Assembly: GCF_022376445.1 (NCBI RefSeq)
Contig: NW_025955558.1
Span: forward strand, 1-20,806
Length of the DNA: 20,806 nt
Direction: 5' to 3'
Source of the DNA: Fomitopsis serialis
Lineage: Eukaryota; Basidiomycota; Agaricomycetes; Polyporales; Fomitopsidaceae
Shown here: one piece after another, positions 9,898-19,608 of the stretch
Layout of the letters: every line of letters starts with the position of its first letter
Position numbering within the stretch: position 1 is the first letter of the stretch
Made by a program: the position numbers and the translations under genes
Notes under the pieces: model-generated
Databases searched by the model: none
The model's input: only the letters and a program-made list of their open reading frames with translations
What the model was told of the DNA's origin: nothing

Positions 9898-10564
9898 GTC
9901 GCGACTTTCGATGTCCTCGAACGATGCTGATGATTGAACAGGTAAGTTCTACCAAGGGCGAGAATTGCATACTTACTAGTTGATAACAAGCCTGCAGCCT
10001 GACGTCGTCTTCGAGAGCAAATGTTGGATGTCCAGTACGTATGTGCGTGCTTTCTGTTCGCCGGACTCGGTGTAGAATGCTGAAGGCCCGGGTCGATTAC
10101 AGCCTTTACAGTACGAGTGACGGTAGTGGTAAGAATTCGGATACGTCTCGTTTGGGTCCATCGTGGCCGGCAATTCCCGACTGCCCATCCATGCAGCCGC
10201 TACTGCCACTGGCAGTCCATCACCTCGTACGCGTCTTGAACTTGTTGGTAAATGCGTTGAGGAGGCGAGCACTGTCCACCCACGAGAAACTCGTGTTGGC
10301 CTATACCTCTGGCGTACAGAAACCTTTCCTGTCAGTATGACATCTTGACCTGAGCATTTGGTGGGCCGGAGCATCTAACCGCGCGGTATGTAGGCTGTCG
10401 CTGCCAACTGGCGCACCAAATATCGGTCAAGCATCAAGGTCAAAGGCCACCGAGGAGGTGCTGCATAACGCAGTAAGTCGCCGATTATTGAATAAGTGTA
10501 TGGCCCATCAGGAGCTCACGCCGCTCATCGGCATGTCATTTGTAGATATTGTAGTCACTGAGAC
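9898..10564. promoter_or_regulatory. Shared upstream region of divergent F-box genes B and C
   Basis: The two start codons face away from each other across 667 bases, so promoters for both must lie here or overlap. On the plus strand a probable leader intron of F-box C runs 10473-10545 (GTAAGT...TTTGTAG), supported by the related GTAAGT-containing leader in front of fragment D. No clear TATA box was seen. Confidence 0.4.
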
Positions 10565-11944
10565 ATGCCTCGCCCGGAGCTGCCCATTGAGATCCAAGAA
10601 CACATCCTCGATCACCTCTACGATGATCCTCCGACCCTCAGAGCATGCTGTCTCACTTGCTCTACTTGGGTCCCGACGACGCGACTGCATATCTTCAGGG
10701 TCGTCAAGTTGCGTAACACGAGGAACTGTCTGCGCTTCTTTGGCACTCTGGAGTCGACCTCAGAGGCGCATGGCGGTGTAGGCGTCGGCGTAGGCGCCCT
10801 TTACCGCGAACTGAAGCTGCCGACTATGGAATTCTGTCAGGAAGACAGGAAGAAAGGAATGCGCTTAGACTTGGTGTGCCAGATCCTGCGCCGTCTTCCC
10901 AACGTTGAGGTCCTCGTCATGGAACGCTTCGACTGGCGCAGTCTCGCGGAATCTCTCATTCCGGAAGACTCCGGGGTTAGCCTGGTGCACGCAATACGTT
11001 CCGTCTTCCCTTTCCCCCGCTTGAGCAGGTTGGTTCTACGGAGCATGACCATTCGGTCGCCCTCGGAGGTCCTACAGCTCATCTCTACGTTTCCCTCTAT
11101 GGCTTTCCTGTAACTTTCCGGGATCACCGGTGGTTCCAGAACAGGCGGCCCTTACGCGACCATTACTCGTTGCAAGACCGCCCGCATCCACATTCAAGAG
11201 CTGGTTGTAGACAGCTGGACTAGCTCGCCACCTGTTCTTGACAAAATATTGAAGGGCTTGTTGAAGCCTCCTTTCGACCTGCGGCCGAGAACACTGCGGT
11301 GGAAGTGTTCCGATGGGATGAGAGCCTCGAATGACTCGGGTACGCCGGCGTTGACTGAGATGTTCCGTAGAGTTGAGGAGACGCTCAAGAAATTTGAGGT
11401 TAACTTTGACCGCGACGGTATGACCCAGTCTGCCTTGCATATTCTGACTCAGCTTATGATGATATCGTGTATAGGATGGTTGAGGAAAAACGACATCTCT
11501 CGGCATCATTCGCTGACTGTCCTCACTCTGACGTTTCGCTTCTCCCGATATCGCCCAACTATTTGACCATCTATCCCCGCATTTATCTCGCAGATCAACT
11601 CGGTTAGCCTGCGGGAAGTGAAGCTGCAATTTGAAGACCTCAATTCCCGCCTCCACTGGGGTTTTGTCACCTGGAAGGAGATGACGGAGGCCCTCTTGTC
11701 CCTGCATGAGAGGTATCCATCTGCAACAGTCGCATTCACGTTCACGTTCGCGTACTATTGGGACGTGCCGTCTATTGTCGACCCTCTGAAGGCGCACATC
11801 AAACGTGTCATTGAGGCGGGGATGCGCGTGTCTGTCGTACTTACGAGACGCCGTAATACTATCAGCTACCGTCCGTCCTCACATGGTGCTCGGGACGTTG
11901 TGTGGTCGCCAGTGTGGTCGAAACAGACATGGCTGTCGGTGTAG
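10565..11944 (+). pseudogene. F-box gene C with two in-frame stop codons
   Basis: Starts MPRPELPIEIQEHILDHLYD and aligns with F-box A and B over the whole length. A 57-base phase-1 intron (11418-11474, GTATGA ... CTGAC ... TAG) sits where the paralogues have theirs. TAA at 11111-11113 falls at a Trp/Arg position of the paralogues, and TGA at 11564-11566 at an Arg position. Both are in the main frame, and spacing to conserved blocks (IHIQEL, SVSLREVKLQF) is almost unchanged, so neither is explained by a normal-sized intron. Ignoring the stops gives about 440 residues, the family length, ending at TAG 11942-11944. It is probably a young nonsense pseudogene; an F-box-only product of 182 residues up to the first stop could still bind Skp1. 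Confidence 0.75.
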
Positions 11945-12321
11945 TATCGTGGACGTGTTTAGCCCCTATTACTCGCTCTATTGAACAGTCCGGTGTCTGC
12001 ATGTACCGTACAATGAACAACATATCCTTCGAATTGCTGTGGAGGGCATCGCCATCGCGACAACTCATGAGCACTCGGCCACGGACTCTAGAGTCCTGTT
12101 GAAGCTCAAGTATGCTGAGTACTCGAACGCAACTCGCAGCAATGACGAACAAACGAGATGCAAGTAGCCGAGGACTCACCGTCAATCTCTCTGTCCACGA
12201 GTATGAAGCCAATATGGGGAGGCCACAGTATGACATTGCTGCGACGATATGTACGTGCGACTCATCCATCGGTGTCGTACTACCATCATACTCGCATCGT
12301 GCACAGTCCCAACTCCCCTGG

Positions 12322-13667
12322 TTTACGCACTCCGCATGAACATCAAGACAGCTTCGTATGTCGCCCACGCAATCGCCGAATTTAGTGGCTTGCGCGAGAG
12401 CCTGAGGAGAGCACCATCGAAGAATCCGAGTAGCCCGCGCTCCTATCAAATACCGGAACATCGTGCATGAGGATGAAGAACGAAGCGTGGCAGGCGTTTC
12501 ACGCACCCGTTGGATCGTAAGAATGCTCCGATTGAAACCTTGGTATTTCGCATCGGTGCGGACTTGCATCTTTGTCTAGAAGAATCACCCGTAAGAGAAC
12601 ATAACTGTAATAAGAAAGAACGCGCCTTCACGACGTCCAGCGGATGAGTAGCCAGCGTCGCGAGGGCGCCTGAGGTTGCAGCTGACAACCCGTGCACAAT
12701 TCCGGACTGCGCTGATGAGGTAGGCGATGCAAGGATTGCTGACGAAGACAGGTCAGTTCCAGGTCGGCTGTACATGCATCATGGTTCGGATACGTACATA
12801 ATTCATGCTTCAGCTGTTCGTAACAGAGGACGAAAAGCCCCGCATACGGAGCATCGCGGAGAGAGGTAGCGACTACGCCACGAAAGAGCTCAGACGGCCC
12901 TGCGCGTGTCAAGGAGCCTATCGCGCTAGTCATGCTGCTGTACTGGTAAAGTTTGCTCTGCATCGCGTGTGGTGGATGTCAAGATATTAGAATAAGTGAA
13001 TGCGGCAGCGCACCTCGTACCGAGCTTTCAGCACGGTGAACGGGTTCAGTAGCGCGCCGACCGCCACGCGAGTAAAGGCTCCGGCGAGAAGGTTTCCCTG
13101 CTTGTTCAATTTTGGGAGGACTGAGCCTGAACTTGTACGCTCTGACCCGGCGGCGAAGTAGGCGGTCGTAGCAAGCGTTGTACGTATTTGGTTCATGCCG
13201 GCGAAGTAGAGCGCGACACCGGGGACGTTACTGACAAACATTGAGTCATGGCTGGTGAGTCTAAGGAGATCGGGGACGTACCGCAAAAGTGTTGGCGCCG
13301 TCCCTCGCCATAGTCCAAGTACGCCGTCTGTACGCACGATGTCGCGTACAAGTGAGACAACTGTACCTGTATGGCTAGAGAAGATGACTTCAGGATCCAC
13401 GTCAAACGTGAATAACATACCGTGATGTTGACACCCTCCCATCCCCCTGCTGCATGCGCGTCTTCAGCAGGTCAACTAGTGCACGCACTCAGAATGTTAC
13501 CACTGGACGACATCCTACTAGATGTTCAGCAACACTCACGCGGCTGCAATGTTATGGTAGAGGCCAGGCCGGAAATGGCCCCTAGAGCTAGTGTCATCCC
13601 TCGATTGAAGCAACGGACACATGCATAGAGCCGTACCAGAGAGAAGGTGCTGCCCCGCATTGCTCAT
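12322..13667 (-). CDS. hem25: Mitochondrial carrier, Hem25/SLC25A38 type (glycine import for haem synthesis)
   Basis: Nine exons: 13667-13637, 13581-13540, 13475-13421, 13374-13282, 13230-13014, 12957-12798, 12738-12626, 12575-12507, 12442-12322. The product is about 300 residues, the family's size. It starts MSNAGQHLLSG. The three carrier signatures are QPLDLLKTR, NPFTVLKARYE and HPLDVVK-TK; the middle one lacks the acidic residue, as is usual in this subfamily. Other hallmarks are LWRGTAPTLLR-NVPGVALYF, LFRGVVATSLRDAPYAG and GFFDGALLRLA. The family sits in the inner membrane and supplies glycine for 5-aminolevulinate synthesis; in yeast it is also linked to isoprenoid precursor transport. 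Two oddities: intron 7 (12625-12576) must start with GC to keep VVK-TKMQVR, and the final exon shifts frame near 12391-12396, between RLA and RKPLNSAIAW. The gene is either recently damaged or miscalled by the assembly. The stop used is TAA at 12324-12322. Confidence 0.82.
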
Positions 13668-14595
13668 CAATCCGTGAAGAGTATTGAGCGCGTCCGGCAA
13701 CTTGAAGACTTCAGTCCTGCACCGCGGCTTGAAATGACAGTAGATCTATGTTGCAGTGGTAGTTCTTGTCAAGAAAAGAAAGGAGTTTACAGAGCTCGAG
13801 GAAGGAGTTGACTAGATTGCATTCGCTCGGATGCGAGCTTGAGCGACAAACTGAGCCTGCTGCCGCGTGGAGTCGTCAGCTTCAGTCGCGATCACGTGTG
13901 CAGCAGGAGGCGCGTTGCAGGACGCGTTTCGTTCACATTCGGGTGCACACTTCAGCTTCAGCGGCATATCGGCTCTATGCAGCGGGTCACGTATATAAGG
14001 TTTGAAGAGCATAAGATTCGATATAAACCATGTTACGCATCGAACCCAACCGTATTACATAGACGCAATGCACAAGATTGGCGACAGGCGGCAGAACGTG
14101 CCAATGACACTTGATCAGCACATACAGGGACACGAACCCAAGACAAAGGAATCGTTTGGCCCTTTCATATGACTTTGCTTCTCCCGCGCATCTGTGAAGG
14201 CGTTAAGTACAGGGCACTGCTGCGTATGAGAGAAGGACACACCGAATGAGCATTGTCCAAGGTTTCCTCGCATCATCTTCGTCTCGTCTTCGCATAGTTC
14301 GTGTTGCTTCGACTAGCTCCGCACAATATTGTCCGCTCTAAAACAGCCTATGAGTAACGGGTGAGCATTCTCAGAGGAATAGCACGAACCGTGAAGTTGT
14401 TCAACAGGAATCATATGTTCCGATACCAACGATCTGTCGGGGATGTGGTCCGTCTGGTGTGGGTCTGCGTGTCGGACTACGTGTCTTTTCCACGGCACGC
14501 TGACCAGTTAGAGATTGTGTCCTTGCAAAGATCCGTTGTAAGTAACAGATCACGGTGCACCGACTAGAATAAGGATGGTCAGTGATTTCGATGTT
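13668..14595. other. Intergenic region upstream of the carrier gene
   Basis: About 930 bases with no gene I can support. It should contain the carrier's promoter (minus strand). A TATATAAG motif at 13992-13999 (+) is followed only by tiny frames, so either it is fortuitous or its gene is lost. Confidence 0.4.
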
Positions 14596-14924
14596 TTAGG
14601 ATGCTGCGACGAAAGTGCAAACCTGTCGACCCATCGCACATTCCCCCGCTTGAGATGCTACAATACCCTTCGCCGGTGAGCGCCCGAGCGCTGAGATCCT
14701 GACGAGCCCCGCGAAACTCGACTGATGACTCGACATGTCAGAATCCACCTCCTGTGAGAGAAGTCAGTTCCTATATAGCAAATGCACGGAGTGAGAGAGC
14801 GATTACATACCATGAAGGGCATTAAACCCATGCGTTTGCACGCCAGCCACTTAGGGCTCCCGTCCCAGTTCTTCTCCTGCAATTGATCTCCTCTCTGCGC
14901 TGGCCCCCCTGCCCTTGACCTCAT
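14596..14924 (-). CDS. Possible small two-exon gene, or extra 3' exons of the coiled-coil gene
   Basis: Exon 14924-14811, intron 14810-14752 (GTATGT...CTCACAG, 59 bases, phase 0) and exon 14751-14596 give 89 residues. Readable blocks are LQEKNWDGSPKWLACKRMG before the intron and EVDSDMSSHQSSFAGLVRIS after it. Splice signals are good and the second exon is open for 52 codons, but no domain is recognised. It lies 92 bases downstream of the coiled-coil gene's stop on the same strand. Start ATG 14924 is the first in frame and is uncertain. Confidence 0.3.
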
Positions 14925-15015
14925 CTCACCTTGTCCCCATATGCGCCTCAATCGCCACCCGTCGCACTCCCCCCCCCTCCGCCTCCTTCTCCCCCACTCT
15001 CCATCATCCCTCCCC

Positions 15016-17359
15016 TCAGGGTCGCCGGACAACCGGCGAACCCAGTCTCGCAATCCCTCGGAAAGCGTTGACCTTGTTCTCCAACACCGCAATCTGCTCG
15101 TCCTTCGCCCGGTTCTCGCCCTCAAGCTTAGCGATCATCTCGTCCTTCACCAGACCCTCGAGGTTAGCAAAATCGATCGATCCGTAGAAGGCGTCTACCG
15201 AGTTTTGCAGAGTGGTGTTCTCGTTCCTGAGCGTGATGATGATCTCGTCCTTCCCGACTGCGTCGTCCTGCAGCCCGCGGATCTGGTTCTCCAGGGTGGC
15301 GATGACCTTGATCTTCGCCAGGTACTTGAGGTTCGCCAGATCAAAGGCACCGTGGAAGGCGTCGATCGACTTCTGGAGAGTGACGTTCTGGTTCTTGAGG
15401 GTGATGATAGCCTCGTCCTTCTCGAGTACGTCGTTCCGCAGACCGTGGACCCGGTCTTGAAGCGTCGCAATTGTCTTGTTGTTAACCGAGTATTCGAGGT
15501 TTGCGAAGTCGATGGAACCCCAGAAAGCGTCAATCGAGTTCTGAAGAGAGGTGTTCGAGTTCTGAAGAGAGGCGTTCGAGTCCTGAAGAGCAGTGCACGA
15601 GTCCTGAAGAGCAGTGTACGAGCCCTGAAGAGCAGCGCACGAGTCCTGAAGAGCAGTGTGGGAGACCTGAAGAGCAGAGTACGAGGTCTGAAGCGTGGAG
15701 ATCTGGCTGTTGAGCGTGGCGATGGTCGCATTCTTGTCGACGACGTTGTTCTGCAAGCTGTGAACCTTGTATTGAAGCGCGTCCATCTTCGTGTCCATCT
15801 CCAAGTTCTCGATTTCTCGTCCCTGAGAACGTCCATGAGAACGTCCGTGTATCCATGCAGGTCCGTGATCTGCCGGCCCATGTTCTCGATCTGTTGATCC
15901 TTGTCCAGCCCTGCGCGGCGCAACTCGTCGTTCTCCTCGCGGAGCCTAGCAGCCTCCATCTTTGCACAGTCCCGGTCGCTAATCAAGTCGTCCTCCCTGC
16001 TCAGAAGCTTGATAACCTTCACGGCTTCGCGAGCATTGGCGCCGAGAAGACGTTCCTTGTCGATGTTGAGCTCCACGATCATAGCGTCCTTGTCCTCCGC
16101 TGCCCGGATCAGTGCACGTTTCTCCTTTTCAAGCTGGGAAGCCAAGGTGCCCCTCGCGCAGACGTCGGAGTGCGCAGCGTCGAGTGTCCCTTGAAGTGCT
16201 TTCGCCTCGCGCTGCTGCCTGTTGAACTGCAGCAGCATCTTGGTGAGCTTCTGGGAAACGGACATCGTGTCGTTGTTTAGACGAAGACCAGCGGAGTGAG
16301 CAACCTCTTTGTATGCGTTCTTGATGAGTATCTCCAGCTCATAGTGTTCGCGCGTCTCAGCCTTTAGCCGTTCCTCCAGTTCCGAGCACTTGTCCGTCTC
16401 AGCGTTGAGGAGATCCTCCTGTGCCAGACGACTACGCTTCTCGACCTGGAGAAGACCATTGAGTCCTGCGCGACCGAGCTTCTCAGTCTCAAGGCGGCCC
16501 TCGAGTTCCGTGCGTTCGTATCTCTCAGTCTGCAAGAGGCGTTCCATGGTGGCGAGGTCGTCCGTGAGCGAGAAGACGCGCAGTTCCAAAGCGAGATTCT
16601 CCTCGTTGGCCTCTTCCAGACTCGAAAGGACGTGTCCGTATCTGACCTGCTCGACCTCGAGATCGCTCTTGAGGCGCTTGTATGAAGAGACGATGCTCGT
16701 ATGCCGGCAGTTGAGACGAGCCAGGTTCCGCCTCTGTCGCTTGGAGAATTGGCGGTGCTCCGTGAGCGTATCGCGCAAGACGAGAATGTCGGCTAGGAGC
16801 TTTGCAGACGTCAGTAACCGCAGGGAAGTCGATGCATGGTAGTACCTGAGAGCGAGACTTTCTCTCTTTGTACGCCTGGATTGCTTTGTTCATATACCCA
16901 AGAAAGGTGATGCGAAGTGTCTGGATCTTCCGAATCAATGAGCACGGGTTTGGGATCGATGCAGTGAACATACCTCCGACATGCCGTTTGATTTGCCAAC
17001 CAAAACGCTCTCACCATAAACGTAGCGCAACAGACGGGGTATGACGCTGATGTAGACCGCATAGTATACGACCATTCCGTAGGCCAGAAGAAAGCCAATG
17101 GAGATAGCTGGACCGCACGTACGCTCAAGTGAGTCCGAGACGGCCTTCAGGGTCCATCCAACAAGAGCGAGTGTACCAGAGCCACGGCGACGAGGGAGGA
17201 CAGCCCTCTACCGAAGGGCCATACGATAGTAGTCTTCTTTCGCATGATTGGCAGTAGGTAGTGAGCGTGGTAGTGAGCGTGTTGCTGCGCGAGCAGATGG
17301 TGGAGAAGGAGGAACGGACGAAGAGACGATACCTGGGGTGTCCCACCATTTATCAGCAT
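15016..17359 (-). CDS. Membrane-anchored long coiled-coil protein with tandem repeats
   Basis: Supported exons: 17207-16974 (78 codons), 16920-16846 (25 codons) and 16799-15016; introns of 53 and 46 bases, both phase 0. A tentative first exon is 17359-17333 (MLINGGTPQ) across a weaker 125-base intron. The second exon has one strong membrane segment (AISIGFLLAYGMVVYYAVYI). After it come about 600 residues of coiled coil (for example ERTELEGRLETEKLGR, EKDEAIITLKNQN), about 706 residues in total. The C-terminal third consists of eight 7-residue ALQDS-type units and three 56-residue repeats. The frame breaks once near 15810-15816: coiled coil resumes one frame over (DVLRDEK, then IENLEMDTKMDALQ), as after loss of one base. 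A tethering or scaffold role is inferred from architecture alone. No named family is recognised. Confidence 0.65.
15043..15546 (-). repeat. Three tandem 168-base units (56 residues each)
   Basis: Units 15546-15379, 15378-15211 and 15210-15043 each begin with LQ(N/K)S(I/V)DAF, continue GS(I/F)DFANL(E/K), and the first two end with ...GKDEIIITLRNENTT-type sequence. Spacing is exactly 56 codons, a multiple of seven, so coiled-coil register is kept. The third unit diverges after about residue 20 (DEMIAKLEGENRAKDEQ). Confidence 0.85.
15536..15703 (-). repeat. Eight 21-base minisatellite units (heptads)
   Basis: On the plus strand the unit reads GAGTCCTGAAGAGCAGTGYAC with few changes; starts fall at 15536, 15557, 15578, 15599, 15620, 15641, 15662 and 15683. 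On the coding strand it gives seven-residue steps such as TALQDSC and ASLQNSN. The array just overlaps the start of the 168-base repeats. Confidence 0.9.
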
Positions 17360-18232
17360 CCCGATGCTGACGGCAGGCCTGCATTAGATGCCAGCCTCCG
17401 CGGTCCAGGGTTCGTCTCGCTAGAGAAATTGCAGTAGGCTGGTTACAGTTCTCCCCGCATGAGGCTGACATGGTCGTGACCCTGACGGGAGTTGGAAACC
17501 CGATGAGCAACATGGTCTGCATCGTGCTTGTATGACGTGTCATGCTGTCTTCAAGCAAGGCTGGCTGGGAGGGCGGAACCCATGAGCAGCAAGTATAGAG
17601 GTAGACCAAGTGAATCAAGTTCTCGATCCGCCAGCAATGAGAACCCTTAGGCTTGAGGAAGCCGCAAGCGTGCATGGTCACATGACCGCGCAGAGTGCCT
17701 AATTTGGAGCGCCGAAGGCCATCCACAACACCTTCCAAATCGAGCGTGTGCCACATCCACATCCCGACCTAATCCCGACAGTCTCTAACGCTGGTCAGTA
17801 GCATGGCGTCACATCCAATTTCAACCCGTTTCTCGTTTCTGATACTACTTGCCAATAGGAGTATTGGTACAAAAACAGGTGGTCGCTGCAGAGCTGGAAA
17901 CTAGATGAACTGGTGAGAAAGATGTCTTGCTGTTAACTTAGAGAAGGGCCGGGCATGACTCATCAGATAGAGGGCACGGACTTCGCGTTGAAGAGCGGTG
18001 GTGTTGCAATGCAAATCCGGCTGATATGCGAGTTTCTAAAGACGTCGACCAGGGCTGCAGACCACTTCACTTAACTAGCAAGTAGCTTGAAGCAACATGT
18101 CTACGGTATATTTGTCTCCGCTAGTATTAACAACTCTGGTTACCTAGGCAGCTATTGGATCAGTTGGTCTAGCGCAGTAACAACCGCTCGGTAAGCTGTA
18201 AATATAGCTGGGTTTCACTGTATTTTAATGCG
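17360..18232. other. Sparse region, no supported gene
   Basis: About 870 bases. A long minus-strand frame (17762-17208) passes through but has no domain, no membrane pattern and no codon regularity. Its 3' part overlaps the coiled-coil gene's tentative first intron, so I treat it as noncoding, possibly leader and promoter of that gene. Confidence 0.4.
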
Positions 18233-18508
18233 GTGGTTCCAACGCGAGACTCAGGCTCAGCTCACCACCGCCTATTCACACGGAGGTGGCTGTATACTGC
18301 ACGAACGTGTACTGACACGGGAGACCTTTTCGCCAATCATTTTGACGATACGTACAGTGTCGCCATACTCAACTACGGCTACGGCGATCATGCACTGGCA
18401 GAAACCCCCGAGGAACCCGGAACTGTTCGTGCCGTGTGGTGCGCACCACATATCATGATGGACCACGTACAAGTGTACAAGTTCGATGGTGCATGCATAA
18501 ACAAGTAA
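18233..18508 (+). CDS. Exon-like hypothetical ORF
   Basis: An open frame whose second half looks protein-like: GDLFANHFDDTYSVAILNYG, then YGDHALAETPEEPGTVRAVW and MMDHVQVYKFDGACIN. A perfect donor GTAAGT at 18505 follows AAC AA, but the next acceptor (TTCAG at 18531) would make an intron of only 27 bases. There is no good start codon in frame near the beginning. It could be one exon of an unrecognised gene or a relic. Confidence 0.22.
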   Translation: MVPTRDSGSAHHRLFTRRWLYTARTCTDTGDLFANHFDDTYSVAILNYGYGDHALAETPEEPGTVRAVWCAPHIMMDHVQVYKFDGACINK

Positions 18509-18735
18509 GTAATACTTGCTGATATGTTCAGGAACTGCAACTGAGGCTCGACGTGATGATTGTATTGCTCAGTTCCGCGCTGCCCGTGTGCTTCCGTAGT
18601 AAAAGGGCGCTCGACAGGTTGCAAGCCTGTGCTGGCCAAATGGCATGGCCTAGATTTACGGTCACGGACAGCTGCAGGTGTGTTGCATGCATGAATCTCT
18701 GCGTTCAAGATCCACTGACTTTCAGAACCCCTCGG

Positions 18736-18743
18736 TATAAATA
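18736..18743 (+). promoter_or_regulatory. TATA box (TATAAATA)
   Basis: A strong TATA motif about 270 bases before ATG 19008. Between them lies a good leader-intron candidate, 18877-18944 (CAG/GTGAGT ... GCTGAAAC ... CCAG). Together they suggest a real promoter for the small secreted precursor. Confidence 0.45.
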
Positions 18744-19007
18744 GATATATGGCTGCTATACCGCACGCCGAGGAAGGGTGTCGCAAAACGTTTGAATAGG
18801 AGACTGCCTGGCCTTCTGATGCGACGAGTGGAACTTTTGCCGCGCAGCTTCGACCGCCTTGTACATTGAACCGCAGGTGAGTCATAAGTTCAGTCTCGCG
18901 CGGCATAACATCGCACTTACTTGCTGAAACATCCGGCCGGCCAGCCAGAATACTCACCGACTGTAGAGATCGTCCAGTTGACCAGGAGCGCTGTGGGATG
19001 CGCCGTG

Positions 19008-19196
19008 ATGGCGCAGTATCTGACTCTGGCACTATTATGTGGTTCTACCGTTGTTGGCATAGCAATTTCGAGGCCTTCTCACCACACGACTGTAAGTCAT
19101 TCCATCACCAAGTATACACAAAGTCAAGGGCAGCCATACAGTCCCAAGGCGTGCTATAAGCGTTCATTGACGGAACAGTGGAATGAGGACGCTTAA
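19008..19196 (+). CDS. Candidate small secreted precursor, 62 residues, Lys-Arg near C-terminus
   Basis: ATG 19008 starts a signal-peptide-like stretch (MAQYLTLALLCGSTVVGIAI), followed by a polar Ser/Thr/Gln-rich part. A dibasic Lys-Arg then leaves a ten-residue acidic tail (SLTEQWNEDA). The KR-S-L context resembles the HKR-S-L sites of the repeat precursor 400 bases downstream. A TATA box and a leader intron precede it. Against it: an overlapping ATG at 18998 in another frame, and a GTAAGT inside the frame (about 19092) that, if used with the ATACAG acceptor, truncates the product to about 33 residues. No family is recognised. Confidence 0.35.
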   Translation: MAQYLTLALLCGSTVVGIAISRPSHHTTVSHSITKYTQSQGQPYSPKACYKRSLTEQWNEDA

Positions 19197-19396
19197 TTTA
19201 GCAACACGCCAGGACACAACTGCATGGTATGTCGCAGAACCGCAATCGCAGCGTCGGCTGACACTCGTGGACAATCAACATCAGGGTGCAACAGTGTGGA
19301 AAGAGTCCGTAGAGGACCGATGGGCTCATGCAGAGTTGCGTGTAATGTACACGGTTTCGCCATACCATTTGGTCGCCGAGGTACGTGTCTAGCATG

Positions 19397-19404
19397 TATA
19401 TAAG
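19397..19404 (+). promoter_or_regulatory. TATA box and leader of the KEP gene
   Basis: TATATAAG lies 212 bases before the start codon, followed by a pyrimidine-rich CTTCCCTCAGCCC stretch suitable for transcription start. A leader intron 19476-19537 (GGTAAGT ... TTGATAAT ... AACCAG, 62 bases) is likely, which brings the spliced leader to about 120 bases. Confidence 0.55.
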
Positions 19405-19608
19405 GAGTGCTCTCATCGTCAACTTCCCTCAGCCCTCTTCCTCTTCGAGCTCAACTCAAGCGCAGACTCTGGCAGGTAAGTGGCCATTACATTGCGACGC
19501 TACTATGCAGTTGTTGATAATTCCTCATTTCAACCAGTCGCGCTTTTCGTGTTCACGACCAACTCTCATTCTCTCTACGCCACCTCACGACTTCAAACAT
19601 CAGCCAAC

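Larger units (their letters stand above)
7500..9919. repeat. Segmental duplication, block B
   Basis: Second copy of the module in block A (127-3160), in direct orientation: SnoaL-like copy B, SnoaL relic B', F-box B. The left edge is a sharp switch from F-box fragment D to SnoaL at about 7498. The right edge lies about 20 bases upstream of the F-box B start codon. It lacks the 643-base segment of block A. Confidence 0.85.

Noticed and set aside
11110..11144. A 30-34 base intron removing the TAA in F-box C
   Set aside because: Such an intron is far shorter than any other in the window, and the paralogues have coding sequence of equal length at this place.
11862..12569. 235-codon minus-strand ORF taken as one gene
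   Set aside because: Its first part is the carrier's exon 8, intron 8 and exon 9; the rest is read past the apparent frameshift and runs antisense into F-box C.
13992..13999. TATATAAG as a promoter of a gene near 14000
   Set aside because: No convincing ORF follows on the plus strand.
14941..15897. 318-codon plus-strand ORF
   Set aside because: It is the mirror of the repetitive coiled-coil gene; its Leu/Val/Lys-rich repeats follow from the antisense of the heptads, and the opposite strand has exons, introns and a better protein pattern.
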